In this document: positions 10,340-21,389 of the stretch, one piece after another | How the letters are laid out: the number at the start of each line of letters is the position of its first letter | How positions within the stretch are numbered: the first letter of the stretch is position 1 | NCBI RefSeq assembly: GCF_001625305.1 | Contig: NW_017803069.1 | Span: forward strand, 227,388 to 291,387 | Length of the DNA stretch: 64,000 nucleotides | Reading direction: 5' to 3' | Origin: Branchiostoma belcheri | Lineage: Eukaryota; Chordata; Leptocardii; Amphioxiformes; Branchiostomatidae | Notes under the pieces: generated by a model | Database searches by the model: none | Seen by the model: only the letters and a program-made list of their open reading frames with translations | Told to the model about the DNA's origin: nothing | Position numbers and translations under genes: made by a program

Positions 10340-10500
10340 AGACATCCAACACAATTTCAGGGGATCGGAGTGAAACTGGATTTTCAAAGTCAACTTTCTG
10401 GTATTTTTCTTTGCAAAATGAAATTGAAATCAGGTGCATACGAGACAATGGAATGATTTCAATCAGTCTCAAACCCAGACTCATACAGTAAAGAAATCGC
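10340..10500. mobile_element. TTAA-A MITE fragment
   Basis: TTAA then AGACATCCAACAC followed by TCAAAGTCAACTTTCTGG matches the left part of the 16009 copy. No matching right terminus is seen. The overlapping 139-codon frame running from the TA2 element into this fragment is an artefact of fused repeats. Confidence 0.5.
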
Positions 10501-10900
10501 TATTTCAAAACAATGATTCAAGAACAAGACATTTAGGCCATAGCAGCCGTGAAATGAAAAAAAATCAAAGCTAGAAATTGTCCTTCATTCCCCACCTTGT
10601 ACTGAACGCAGTTTCCATAATTCCTGCATATTATTTCCTGCACCGGAAAATTTACACAAAAATAGATGCATAAATTGATTCCTTAACAAGATTATTCTGT
10701 GATATCACCAATCTATGATGTTATTGAGAGAGAAAATTGACTAGTGCCTATGTGAATGAACTGTACGTCAGGGGCTTGTCAGAAAAGGCAAAATGAAATT
10801 CCAGATTTTAAAAACAATTTAGGTACTGGTTATCCGGGCCTTCTGTGCAATACTACGTGTAGTTTGGAAGTAACCAGATATGTACTTCAGGAGAAAAAAA
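10501..10900. other. Unannotated intergenic DNA
   Basis: No gene or repeat recognised. Confidence 0.45.
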
Positions 10901-11215
10901 GAATTCTGAGAACTCAGACCTCCATGAAATATTTAGATCTTGTATGATGGTGACTGTGTCCTCTTCTCATTCACCATGGTGTATGCAAGTATTTTTTTTT
11001 GGCGTGCAAGGGAAACAACACCAGCTGTCAAAGAGGTCATGTAACAAAAAATGTGATTAATGACTTTCTCCCTCTGGGACAGACTGGACCCAACCATATA
11101 CATTACAACCTGACCTAAGGGCCATGCGGAAACACAGGCACACACACGGACACACACAGGCATACCAGAAACAATTCCTCCATTTGTCATTGAGGTAAAG
11201 ATGAAATACGGAGGA
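10901..11215 (+). repeat. Unclassified repeat, family D
   Basis: Ordered blocks CTCAGACCTCCATGAAATA, GGTGACTGTGTCCTC, GGTCATGTAAC, GTGATTAATGACTTTCT and GGCCATGCGGAAACAC, followed by a CACA-rich stretch. The same order occurs at 23820-24165, 55531-55775 and 61261-61440, with a short piece at 39018. No coding sequence or terminal repeats are obvious. Confidence 0.65.
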
Positions 11216-11540
11216 AGTATAATACTGAACACCGTTTCCCAGTTGTAATCGTATACTATATCACCGACAAAGCGTCTCCTCCCCCCAAAAAAAACTTTCA
11301 ATCTGACTTACTATGTCTTTCTTATTACGTCTGTAAGGCATAAAGATGCATTACGTATACTTCCTTTATCATTGTAATAGGTTTATTGGGAAAATGCCAG
11401 CGATCATTAATTCAGAGGAAAGCCTTGCCAAATAATCTAATAGCTATTCAACTTGATCTCAGTGTAATGCATAACGCGTAGTGCCATATGTAAGACGTGA
11501 AACAAACGTTTTAAACGCACTTGATATATATGCACCAAAG
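11216..11540. other. Unannotated intergenic DNA
   Basis: Nothing recognised. Confidence 0.45.
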
Positions 11541-11757
11541 CAATGGACCATTAGCCTCCACAGCATGCCAAAAACTGGGGGTTTGAGGGGTCTTCATGGT
11601 CTTTGGAAGCATTTATGTGCTATTTTCTGATTGCATATAGACAACATAGCCGGCCTGGTTGAATTATCCCCGTTTTAAAAACTGGGCTAATCAGAAAACA
11701 GTCGAAGACCACCAAACCCCCAGTTCTATAAGCCTGCTACGGAGGCTATGGACCATG
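11541..11757. repeat. Foldback element
   Basis: The left arm runs ATGGACCATTAGCCTCC to ACTGGGGGTTTG and on to TTTTCTGATT. The right arm contains the reverse complement: AATCAGAAAACAG, CAAACCCCCAGT and GGAGGCTATGGACCAT. Together they form an imperfect hairpin with arms of about 80-90 bp, consistent with a small inverted-repeat transposon. Confidence 0.65.
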
Positions 11758-12449
11758 ATAATTTTAGCTGTTAATCCCCGTCTTTTTAGTACTGGATAAA
11801 GAACCAGGTCTACCATAATCAGGTCTCTGATAATCTAGTCAATTTCTTGTCCCTTTAGATTGTACGCTTGCTTAATTTCTAGCTACTGACCGATTAGATT
11901 GACAAAAATTGAGAAATCGAGGCTGTCTGTTGGAGACGATAGTTGTCACACACACACGTGCCGTGTTAATCACAAAGTAACAGAAATCAGAAATGACCAA
12001 AACGAACGGACTCGATCCATAAGAGTACTAGCTCTCACTCTCTATATAATATGTATTATGTACCACGTACGTGTGTAGATTGATTGATTGTGACTTTAAA
12101 TGATGTAACCTGTATTTTTGTTAAATATTCTGTCAGACCCTTAAACCACTTCCCTCATGACCTCGGCTTCTCATGAATAAAGAATGTTTGAGAGAAACAG
12201 ATCTAGACATGTACGTTTTTGACAAGAAGTGATGTTTTGCATTTAAACATTTGCACAGATATCTGCATTCAGTCCCATGCATATGCAAGGATCTAGAAAC
12301 TTTCCACCACGTTATCTGGTTATTTTTCACCCCTGAAGCAACTAAAGCATCTAATGCTGTATATTGTGTCTGTGTAGCTTCCATGTATCTAGTATCTAGA
12401 TCCTAATTACAATGTATGATTACCGAAGGAAAGCGTATTGTTTTTGCTC
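11758..12449. other. Unannotated intergenic DNA
   Basis: Short ACAC runs only; no gene or repeat recognised. Confidence 0.45.
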
Positions 12450-12670
12450 TGTTTCTTCTTCTCAACAAATAAGGTCAATGACCTGAACCAGACGTCTGTC
12501 ACCATGGTAACCAGTGTTGGGTTACATCATGTTGCAATTTCATAGCAGGATGGATTTATACTCCTGCCTGACTAATATATATGAAGGTGTTTGGGTAAGA
12601 ATTGACAGAGCAGACCATATGCGAAGGTAAACATTGTGCATTTGCGTTGAAAATGTTGCCTTTCTAGTAC
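12450..12670 (+). repeat. Unclassified repeat, family G
   Basis: AAGGTCAATGACCTGAACC and GACGTCTGTCACCATGG, then TACATCATGTTGCAATTT, an ATGGATTTATACTCCTG block and AGGTAAACATTGTGCATTTG. Copies occur at 15480-15685 (reverse) and 27232-27425. AGGTCAATGACCT is itself palindromic. Class unknown. Confidence 0.6.
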
Positions 12671-12913
12671 ATTTTATATTACATCTGTACGTACGTCATA
12701 GGGCGATGGTGCATCAAAATCAATTTGCAAAAGAGTGTTACATATTCTGGAAAACAAACTACTTCCTGTCTCTAGAGTAGTTTGTGAAGTAATTGCAATT
12801 TCCTTTTGGCTTCGCTTTCCGACATAAAACCGCTCTGTCTGTAGTGGATGCAGGTGGTTGCAAGGAATTTCGTTTGGTATGTCATTAGTGCAAGTCTTTT
12901 GGCAACACCCCGT

Positions 12914-13299
12914 AGTAAATTCCGTACAGTTGTTGGTTCTGTGGTGCAGTACGGCAGGTCCAAACAACTGTAGTTGACGGTTTCATTGCCCTGTAATTTT
13001 ACGGTGACCGTGGAAGAACTTTGTTTCATTACCTTATTTTATTACCTTATTTTATTACTACAGATATCGTTACTTTGTTTCTCCAAAAGTATCTACAAAT
13101 CATGAACTTTTAACTTCCCTTAGTAAATTCGGCAAAGTTGTTGGTTCGATGGTGCAACACAGCAGGTCCAAACAACTGTAGTTGACGGGTTAATTGCCCT
13201 GGCATTTTACGGTGACCGTTGAAGAACTTTGTTTTATTACCTCATTTTATTACTACAGATATCGTTACTTTGTTTCTCCAAAAATATCTACAAATCATT
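12914..13299. repeat. 208-bp tandem duplication
   Basis: Two adjacent units begin with AGTAAATTC at 12914 and 13122. They share TGTTGGTTC, AGGTCCAAACAACTGTAGTTG, TTTTACGGTGACCGT and the ending ATCTACAAATCAT. The first unit has an extra internal TTATTTTATTACC copy. The close similarity suggests a fairly recent local duplication. No coding sense. Confidence 0.8.
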
Positions 13300-14370
13300 G
13301 GTCAGGCCTTTGCATTGGGATTACTTACTGCTTTCAACCAGTGGTCAAAACAGTCAGTACGACTAACATACATGTAGGTCATAGTTAACAACTCAGGATT
13401 GAGATTTTCAAAATGCATTATTATTGTATACAAGATACGGGTTTTCCCAATTCTCGACGTTTAGATAGTCTAAGAACAGAAATATTTGTATTCCTTATTA
13501 GTCTCGACACAACCATGTATTATAATCACCATACATCCGTATGTTCTTACGTCTAGAACTGCCTTAAGGAGAGAGAAGAAGTTGAACCTGTACATGATAG
13601 TAGCCCACATTATTCTGTATAGTTTTAATAAGATCATATCACTAAATTTTTGGCAACGCCTCAAGGAGAAGCCTAATGGTACAGTATTGTGTACAATTTG
13701 CAAGAATTCTAGGAATTTGTCCAAAGGCATGGAATGTCCGCAGAAATGTTTGCAGACCCACATCTATGCCCACATTCCTGGAAACCCGTGGGAAAACCTG
13801 TCTGCCACTGATGCCCTACTTTCTGTGACCCCTGGGCAGTGCCATGCAAACAATAACCCTAACAGCAACAACCGTCGCCATGGCAATGTTTGTTTTCATT
13901 GCTAGTCTTCCTACTTATGCTTTATGCACAACATGTAGTTAGCTTGTAAGAGCACAAACCTACAATAAAGTTCTTTCATTCATTCATCCATTCATTTCCA
14001 AGTTCAATTCCGTCGTCACGAGATTTTGCTTAGACAAGTCGAAAAAGTTTTGAATAGACTCAGACAACGAGTGATTTCTAGAACGCACTGTGCGAAAGTT
14101 TTGCTTGTGTAACACCTTAGCAATATTGACAATGCACACTTCCTAGATGTTGTCTTTTGGAGCTTGAATATGTCGATAGGATAGCTTAGAGCCTACGGTT
14201 TCAACTACATAAATGGATTTTATCTTGCCCATGTCAAAAACGAAAAGTATAACAGATTGAAAAGGAACCTCTAAAGCATAATCCATGATCGAGATACGCA
14301 CAGACCTAGATGGATTTTCAGAACTTCAGTTTCGCCCATAGGATTTCCGTCTTGTGAGCATTTAGAGAAT
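13300..14370. other. Intergenic DNA with a LINE tail
   Basis: A 139-codon frame at 13486-13905 has no recognisable domain. A tail with CAATAAAGTTCTTTCATT and CATTC repeats at about 13960-13997 looks like a LINE 3' end. Otherwise nothing is recognised. Confidence 0.45.
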
Positions 14371-14790
14371 TTCATGGAGGACATCCTACGCAGACCTCAA
14401 ATATAAAAACCTACATTTTCAAAGTTGACATCATAACCCTTGTTGAACAAGAAATAATTGTGCGAAGTTATGCCAACTATCAAAACATCCATTCGTCACT
14501 AAAAAATAAAAGTTTTCAATCACTGTACAAATGGTTTTGGTTTAGTGGGAACATCACATATAAAAGGAATGATACACATCACTGCATCAAAGTAAAAGAC
14601 AAAACAATAATTTAAAATCACAGTCTTGTCTTGTCTCCTCTCTTCCTATTTATCTGCCATCTCCGTTCCGGCATGGCAACAGACATCTATGCCCATTTTC
14701 GGCAACTAAATTTCTCTTTTTTTCCCAAAATCAGGCGAAGTCAAAGCGTGCGCAGATGCCATCCATAAAGAAGACGTGCTGCGGCCTTTA
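14371..14790 (+). mobile_element. TA1 MITE, degraded copy
   Basis: The left part begins near GGAGGACATCCTACGCAGAC, without the first 20 bases of the family end. The interior has TTGTTGAACAAGAAATAA and CCGGCATGGCAACAGACATC. The right end reads GCCATCCATAAAG to GCTGCGGCCTTTA. Confidence 0.65.
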
Positions 14791-15479
14791 GAAGATAACA
14801 CGCTTGTAGCAGACATTAAAATGCTCTCTCTCTTCTCTGAGCTTACGGTTCTCGATAAACCGTTCAGCGGGTAGCAGGCTGGAGCAGGCAGGATCCTAAC
14901 ACCCAGGATTCGGCGGGAAACAGGCTGACGGTTATCGCTCCACTTCACCATCCTCAGGTCTTACCCGAGGGAGAAATAAAAACGTCTTCCACTCTTCGAA
15001 ACAGAGACCAATAGCCACTGGGAAGTCTGCATATTCTCTGACATATCCAGGAACATTCTACCATTTACAGCATTAAAGGCTGAATTTAAAGTGTTTTCTA
15101 CACGTAACAAGCTAGTAGATGCATTGGTCTAGTCACCTCTATGAAAGCCAAATCAAATCGACGTCAAGATGACAAAGTCAGAGCCGTACGTTGTAGCGTT
15201 GTCGGATTACCGGCAGTAAATTGGAAGGTGCCGCGTCTGGCTATACGTCAGTCCTCTTCAATTATAATCCCTGACACCGCTCTGCACTCTAATGTCTGAC
15301 ACGTCTACTAAAGCGGTCATCCGTTTAACACCAGACAGGCAGATGATTTATGAAGTGTAGGAATGATGGGTACGCGGACGTAATTAGACGTTAACGGATT
15401 ACATGATTCGAACTGCAGGCAAGGTGATGGACTACTGGCCAGGTCAAGATGGATTGACCAAAGACAAAAAAGTCAAAGG
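14791..15479. other. Intergenic DNA, possible tRNA-like relic
   Basis: On the minus strand around 14950-14880, AGTGGAGCGATAACC and GTTAGGATCCTGCC are faintly tRNA-like, but no cloverleaf forms. Nothing else is recognised. Confidence 0.35.
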
Positions 15480-15685
15480 GAAACTAGAAAGGTTAAATTT
15501 GCAAAGCAAATACATAAGGTTTACCTTAGCACATGGTCTGCTCTATTAATTCTTACTCATACTCATATATATGGTCAGACAGGAGTCTAAATCCATCCTG
15601 CTATAAAATTGCAACATGACGTAACCCAACACTAGTTACCATGGTGACAGACGTCTGGTTTAGGTCATTGACCTAGAAGAAGAAG
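15480..15685 (-). repeat. Family G repeat
   Basis: Reverse copy of 12450-12670: AAATTGCAACATGACGTAA, TTACCATGGTGACAGACGTC and GGTCATTGACCT in that order. Confidence 0.6.
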
Positions 15686-16004
15686 AAACAGAGCAAAAAC
15701 AATATGTTTTCCTTGTGTGAAGGTCAACATAATCAACCAGCAACAACATGTACACACATTCAACATTAGTGAAAAAAAAACATTAATCTGGTCATTGATC
15801 TGAAGGAAATCTAACCAATCAGGGCTGACCTGGTTGTATAGACAAAAGTGATGATGACGTGGCAATGGGAGCGTGTGCACGGTGGAATTAACACAATATC
15901 AGCCACAGATGTTTCAAAACGTCATCGGGAGATTGTGTTACTTTTCATTTGGCAACTTTAAATTTCGTTTCCTGTAGAATGTCGTTTCGAAATTTAGAAC
16001 TGTT
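15686..16004. other. Unannotated intergenic DNA
   Basis: Nothing recognised. Confidence 0.45.
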
Positions 16005-16008
16005 TTAA

Positions 16009-16357
16009 AGGCACTCAACACGCTTTTCAGGACAGTACTACTGGATTTCTGAAGTCAATTTTCCGGTCATTTTTAATGTAGTAAGTTATATAAACCCTAT
16101 CCCATGGCAAAAGTGCGATGTCGCCGATGGAATATGGTTACTTTTTTTAAACTGTAGGCTGGGTCTAGATATTTTATCGGTGGCACCAAAAGAATGAAGG
16201 GACTCCTTACGTAGTGTGTTTTGGGGCTATTTCAAAAGCTTGAATTATGCAATGATGACGTAAATGTGATAGGAAATTGCAGTAATGACAATATCAAACA
16301 TATTTCCTCATCTGGAATATTTTGTTTAGTCGTCCTGAAATGATATTGGATGTCTTT
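16009..16357 (+). mobile_element. TTAA-A MITE, diverged copy
   Basis: TTAA then AGGCACTCAACACGC at the left; the right end CCTGAAATGATATTGGATGTCT is followed by TTTA. The interior contains GTGGCACCAAAAGAATGAAGG and AGCTTGAATTATGCAATG. Confidence 0.6.
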
Positions 16358-16980
16358 TAGCATGAATAATGAGATATACATGATATGCAATACCGAGACG
16401 TGGACTTTCAATATTTAGGTTCTTGTATGCGTGTAAAGTGGTTCATGGCGGTATCTCCTGTCAAGATCCTTGCTCTTACTGATCATGTGTTCTCGCTCGA
16501 TGAAGATCGCAGGTCAATATCTCTTTGAAGTTTGAGAAGTACGTTTGGAGAAAGACGAATTGTGGTTTCATGACCTTTCTATTAGGATTATTTCGATGCG
16601 GTTCTTACAGCTTCTATGAATGATGAATCAAATTTACCGATATACAAAGATATGACAAAAAAACTAAACTTGTAGCAAGGTTGAAGTAGTTGTATCCTTT
16701 AAAACAATCTGTTTATTCTATTGTTGCTTAAATAGTCTTATAATCTAGTACAGGGGCGTTATATACGTGGACGAAATCGGAATTTGGATCAGGGTGTTGA
16801 TTATATACAGGAATACAAGAGAAATACGAAAATAGCCGCAAATGTCGACACATTATTATATGTAGCCAACAGTAGCTAGTTTACTTCAAACTTAATCTAC
16901 CGCTTTCGTTCAAACAAAATTTCTGCATTTGGCTGCAATGTGGAAGTTTAATTAGTAATTATTAAACACAATCTTTCACT
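16358..16980. other. Unannotated intergenic DNA
   Basis: Nothing recognised. Confidence 0.45.
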
Positions 16981-16984
16981 TGTT

Positions 16985-17273
16985 TTTAAGTTACAACTTT
17001 TGTTCCAACACAAAGAATGGTTCTCACCTAGAGCTTTCGGCAAGTCACTCTGGTCTTCTTCAATAGACTTGACCCAGTGAGACTTGTCACGTGGCTTCTC
17101 TGAATTGTGACGCCAACCTTGGGTCAAAGATAGTCGGTAAACGATGTCGGCCCCCGTCACGGTTAAGTGATTAAGAAAGCTCTATGTGAGAACCATTTTT
17201 TGTGTTGGAACAAAAGTTTTAAGTCTAAACATGTGACCAACAACACAGATGAACTTTTCTGATAGTACAATCT
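16985..17273. mobile_element. Penelope-like fragments, head-to-head pair
   Basis: A minus-strand copy (16985-17168) runs from CACCTAGAGCTTTCGGC back to GGCCCCCGTCACGGTT. It is followed at once by a plus-strand tail (17175-17273) with GAAAGCTCTATGTGAG, TGTGTTGGAACAAAAG and AACACAGATGAACTTTTC. Two inverted fragments of one element side by side are a known product of Penelope-like retrotransposition; the class is inferred. Confidence 0.55.
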
Positions 17274-17472
17274 TTACGTTGTAATGTATAGGTGCTGCCA
17301 TGTGCTAATCAATACCTAGTAGCCTCAAGAGCAAAAGCAGGCAGACCTTAGACCTGTTCGTTTGGTCCCCTCCAGGTCTGCTCGCACTCAATACACGACG
17401 GGTCGTCTGGGACTCCGCTCAGTTGTAATTAATTCTCTAGTCATCGATTAGTTGTCATATATCACAGATTAA

Positions 17473-17815
17473 AGGCATCCAATGCGATTTCTGGGTGCCT
17501 GTCCGATATTGACATTTACTGCCATTTCTAACTTCATTTTTTGTCATCATTTTATACTTGATGTGTTTGAAACATCCGCGAAACGTTAGCTACGTAAGGC
17601 GTCTCTTGATTTTTAGGCACCGCCCATAAATAACTAGAACCAGCTTATGGTACAAAGCAAGCAACCGTTTTCCGTCAGCGACGTCACACTTTTGCCTCAT
17701 CGATATCAGTTTGTCATAAGATGAGGTTAATTTGACTTACCACATCAAAAGAGTGACCAGAACATTGCCTTTAAATATCCACAGTTTTGCAGCCCTCAAA
17801 CTGCATTTGATGCCT
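17473..17815 (+). mobile_element. TTAA-A MITE
   Basis: TTAA then AGGCATCCAATGCGATTTC at the left and CTGCATTTGATGCCT then AA at the right. The right half (CAAGCAACCGTTTTCCGTCAG, GACGTCACACTTTTGCCTC) matches 43010-43245. A strong hairpin starts right at its right end. Confidence 0.7.
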
Positions 17816-17924
17816 AATCTCCAAGCAGATCTTTCGGTGGGGGAGACAGTATCAGTGGGGAAATGCATACAGACTGGGCAATTTGATTCTGTCTTCTCCC
17901 ACCGAAAGATCTGCTTGGAGATAA
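17816..17924. repeat. Near-perfect 35-bp hairpin
   Basis: The left arm from 17817 reads ATCTCCAAGCAGATCTTTCG then GTGGGGGAGACAG. The right arm (about 17886-17922) is its reverse complement with very few mismatches. The arms flank a 35-bp loop. No copy elsewhere in the window was noticed. Confidence 0.8.
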
Positions 17925-18182
17925 TTGTTTGCCTTCAAGCACATATAGAAAGTCCGGTGCTCTTTGGTACAGACTCTATTGTTCACACCGACTTCTAAAA
18001 GTCATCTCTCATTGTTTTACGACGTACCACGGCAGCAGACGCACTATATGATGAAAGTACTGGCTTCTTGGATAAGTCAGTGGTAGGTGCAGTCGTTTTC
18101 GCATTTGACCGCTGGGGCTAATTCTGGTAAGCACACGTTGGACGGCGTCCAGACAGAGGGGGTCGGTGACATTGTGCAATTG

Positions 18183-18272
18183 AAATGCATTGAGTTTGCA
18201 AAGTAGCGAATCCACGACTATGCAGGTTATTGTTGTTCGGGCAAATAGAACATGGGAAATCCACATTACATG
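18183..18272. repeat. Left part of duplicated unit, copy 1
   Basis: AAATGCATTGAGTTTGC to CATTACATGATA matches 19084-19172. The right part of the same unit resumes after the TA1 element at about 19000-19083. Copy 1 is therefore split by a transposon that copy 2 lacks. Confidence 0.7.
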
Positions 18273-18275
18273 ATA

Positions 18276-18998
18276 AGGCCACAGCAAATACATTTTATGG
18301 ATGACATCCTCTGCAGACTCCAAATCTGTATCTGTATCAGTATAGCCGGTATAACCGCCCCTTGGCGTAACACACCAGCTTCAAAGGCACGCGGCGCTGC
18401 GGCAGCTAGCTATATCACACTGAACGACTTGTTACACTCAACCCTTGCACATTTAGTTGCAGGAGTTGTTTAAAGCATTCTAGTGATGATGCCCCAACTG
18501 TGCTTGGTGGCAGATAGTTCTTGGGAAATACGAGCACCTCAATTCTTGGTATCAAATCTGATGCAATACGTCAAAAAAAGGCTGGACAAAAAAAACCAAG
18601 ATGCCAACATTTTCAAATGTTGACATCATAAACCTTGTTAAACAAGAAATGATACCTATTGCGCCAAGTTTACTGCCAACTAGTATTACAACATTCATTT
18701 CTCACTGAAACAAAAATAAACGTTTTCAATCATTGTACAAAAAGTTTGATTCAGTGGGAACATAACATATACACAGCCACCATCACATATAAAAGGAATG
18801 AAATACATCACTGCAACAAAGTAAACGACAAAACATTAAATCAGAGCCTCTTCATATTGCCATCCACGTGCCGGTATGGCAACAGAAATATGTGCCCATT
18901 TTCGGCACTGTCATTGGGGCAACATTTTTTTTTCGAAATCAGGTGAAAATTGATGCGCGCGCGGATGTCATCCTTAAAAAAAATTACTTGGTGTGGCC
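18276..18998 (+). mobile_element. TA1 MITE interrupted by a LINE
   Basis: The left end is TA then AGGCCACAGCAAATACATTT; the right end is GCGGATGTCATCC to GGTGTGGCCT then A. At 723 bp it is longer than its relatives because a 225-bp LINE end lies inside at 18328-18552. The intact copy 2 of the surrounding unit at 19084-19270 shows the empty site. Confidence 0.8.
18328..18552 (-). mobile_element. CR1/L2-like LINE 3' end nested in TA1
   Basis: A LINE tail on the minus strand inserted into the TA1 element, with CAAATCT duplicated at 18321-18327 and 18553-18559. The tail begins GTATCTGTATCAGTATAGCC and includes CGAACGACTTGTTACAC and the reverse of the WNSLPP-region codons. A 7-bp target duplication and 5' truncation are what target-primed reverse transcription leaves. 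Confidence 0.85.
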
Positions 18999-19083
18999 TA
19001 ATATGAATGGCAGGTACATGTAGACACAAAAGAAGAAGGATTCAGGGTTTGTCAAATGCTGATTAATGTTAATTATCAACCTC

Positions 19084-19270
19084 AATGAAATGCATTGAGT
19101 TTGCCTGTTACCGGATCCAGGACCTGATAGGTTACTGTTGTTCTGGTAAATAGAGCATGATAAAAAAACACATTATGTTAAGCTAAATATCAGATATATG
19201 TAGACACACAAACAGAATGAATCACGGTTTGTCAAATGTTGATTAATACGTTAATTATTAACCTCAATGG
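19084..19270. repeat. Duplicated unit, copy 2 (empty site)
   Basis: Shares AAATGCATTGAGTTTGCC, AGGTTACTGTTGTTC and TTGTCAAATGTTGATTAAT with the pieces at 18183-18272 and 19000-19083, but has only TTAAGCTAAATATC where copy 1 carries the TA1 insertion. Confidence 0.7.
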
Positions 19271-20139
19271 AGGGACGCATAACTTTGATATCAAGATTAG
19301 TAACATCATAAACCAACTAAAAATAGTGCCGCAGCGTTGCGTTAAAATCACCATATATATTGAATACCAAATGCACCTCCATGCACACCTTAGAGATTTA
19401 GAGGTAAGTTCTTTCTCATGCCGGAATACAGAAGTGGATGGGCGATGCTTTCATTTTCAAAATAGAATATATGGAAATAATGTTTATTTATAATATATAG
19501 ATATAATGTATATAATCAGCAAAGAGTCACCCTACTGAGCAATCTACAGAATTTGGTAGGCTCTATGGTTGATCTACATTACATGTCTGAACAGTTCTTA
19601 TGTGACGAATAGATGAATGAATGAATGAATGAATGAATAAATGAATTTTGCTTAACATTTTCCCTATAGGATCAACCGACTTACACCCAGATACAAACTG
19701 TAACATTTTGACAATCACCCAAACTTACGTTATTGATACGAAACGGTTTGTATTAGATTAACTCCTACATAGCCTTACCATTTCCACACATTTGCTGTTC
19801 TCTGTCGTTTTTTGTCGTGTATTTTGTCACTGTATACTTGTATGTTTGGTGGTGAGGTTAAAAATTAGCTAAAGTTAGAGTACCTCACCACCATCCTGTA
19901 TTATCCATGTTGAATTGCAAATAAAAAAATCTGTTAGATATTTCACACGTTTCTTGTTCCTCCCAATATGACCCATAACTGCATACATATATATTAGGTC
20001 AATCTCTGTATACCTCATTCTATAAGCGAGACCAAACCATCAAGGCATGACCATATATTGTAACTCATATATTGTTATCGATAGTAGTTTGTAGTAATAA
20101 TTGTAAAATAGTTTAGTTTTGTAGTTGTATTATTGTCTT
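19271..20139. other. Unannotated intergenic DNA
   Basis: A short GAAT microsatellite lies at about 19611-19640. Otherwise nothing is recognised. Confidence 0.45.
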
Positions 20140-20205
20140 ACTGCCACACATTGTACCATGTACGATTGCAGAGCAATAAAGAATTCATTCATTCATATAT
20201 TCATT
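20140..20205 (+). repeat. LINE 3' end with CATT tail
   Basis: CACATTGTACCATGTACGAT, then GCAATAAAGAATTCATTCAT: the spaced terminal motif plus CATT repeats of a truncated CR1/L2-type LINE. Confidence 0.55.
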
Positions 20206-20390
20206 AAAAAATGCCAACTTTATAGCCTAAAGCATGCCTGAGGCATTCTTTGCCCTTTCGGCTACTTCTGTCGAGAAAGCCCGAAACAGCAATAAGGAGA
20301 AATAGGCCAATCGCTCACCGCACCTCGGGGTAGGGTGTACGGGTGGATGGGGGCTTATCCACGGAGACTATGTATGACGACATCGTGTTG

Positions 20391-20748
20391 CAGGGCTCGA
20401 AATTCTTTTTGGGAATAAGTGCACTGGTGCACCCAACCTAATAAATTGGGTGCAAGAAACAATTTTTGGGTGCACCATATAAAAGAAAACGTAATCACAG
20501 ATCTTACGGTTCCTCTTCTGAGCTTGAATCTGAAATGGGAGCTAACTTCAAGATCTTTAACAAGTACTGCAATATTTTTAAACATTTTTCAGACACTCAG
20601 ATGTCAAGAACTACCTGCACTATCATACATTTCATATGCACAAAAATACCTACAAAAGTATTTTGGTGCACTCACAGAAAAAAGATTGGGTGCACAGCTC
20701 CAATTTTGGGTGCAGTAAGGTGCACATGCACCAAATATTTCGAGCCCT
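20391..20748. mobile_element. hAT-like MITE
   Basis: The termini CAGGGCTCGAAATTC and ATATTTCGAGCCCT are inverted repeats. GTGTTG stands on both sides (20385-20390 and 20749-20754), a likely target duplication. The interior is built from repeats of GGGTGCA and includes GCACAGCTCCAATTTTGGG. The CAGGG-type terminus resembles hAT elements, though the visible duplication is 6 rather than 8 bp. The open frames across it are not genes. Confidence 0.7.
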
Positions 20749-20754
20749 GTGTTG

Positions 20755-21389
20755 TCATGAATAAAGAATCATCACTTGAGGAGCTATAGGCAAACAGGGG
20801 GGTGGGGTCATCAACATTTCGATATCCCGTTCACACCACGCGTCAGAAAGTACAACTCATCTCTAACAGTGGGAGCGTGACTTTGATGTGCACAATTGAA
20901 CTCTACATCGGCCTTTTTTGCACAGGACATTGAACGTGAAGCAACGATCCTCCTCACCTACTGTACATGTACATCAAGCCTTCTTTCTCGAGCCTTCTCA
21001 TTGGATGACCATCAAAGATTCAATCAGCTTTCGGGGGTTGAAGGCACACACACGTACCTGTAATGTTCTTCAAACCTCACGAAGAGCGCGGTGCGTACCC
21101 GCAAAGATGCCACCAACAGCCGTTGGAACAGTCTGCAGTCAGCTGATGGATTTATAAACTTCGAAAAAAAAGAGAAGCTTCCTTCGCGTTGGCCAACGTC
21201 AGATTCCTCTGCATAACTCAAGTTAGTTGGCTGAGCAGGAGATCGCATTCGCGGCGTGCAGTGGTGGTATGATCAATCGCAATGACGTTTCACTGAAGGG
21301 CCCGTAGATGGTAAATTACCGCCCATATCGAAGATTCTGGGCGCTTGTCGATCTGCAAAACGGACGGGCAGGTCTTCCGGTTCTTCAAC
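20755..21389 (+). promoter_or_regulatory. Upstream region of the receptor gene
   Basis: About 630 bp between the last upstream transposon and the exon 1 start codon. It must hold at least part of the 5' untranslated region, and perhaps the promoter, if exon 1 is the first exon. I see no convincing TATA box, initiator or other named site. An in-frame upstream ATG at 21345 could add 15 residues ahead of the signal peptide. Confidence 0.3.

Noticed and set aside
10072..10491. 139-codon frame as a membrane protein
   Set aside because: It joins a TA2 element to a TTAA-A fragment; both are dispersed repeats.
13486..13905. 139-codon frame as a small host gene
   Set aside because: No recognisable domain, no splice context, and it is followed by a LINE-type CAATAAA tail.
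21345..21389. Upstream in-frame ATG as the true start
   Set aside because: It would place 15 polar residues before the hydrophobic signal core; the ATG at 21390 has a better context. It cannot be excluded without transcript data.
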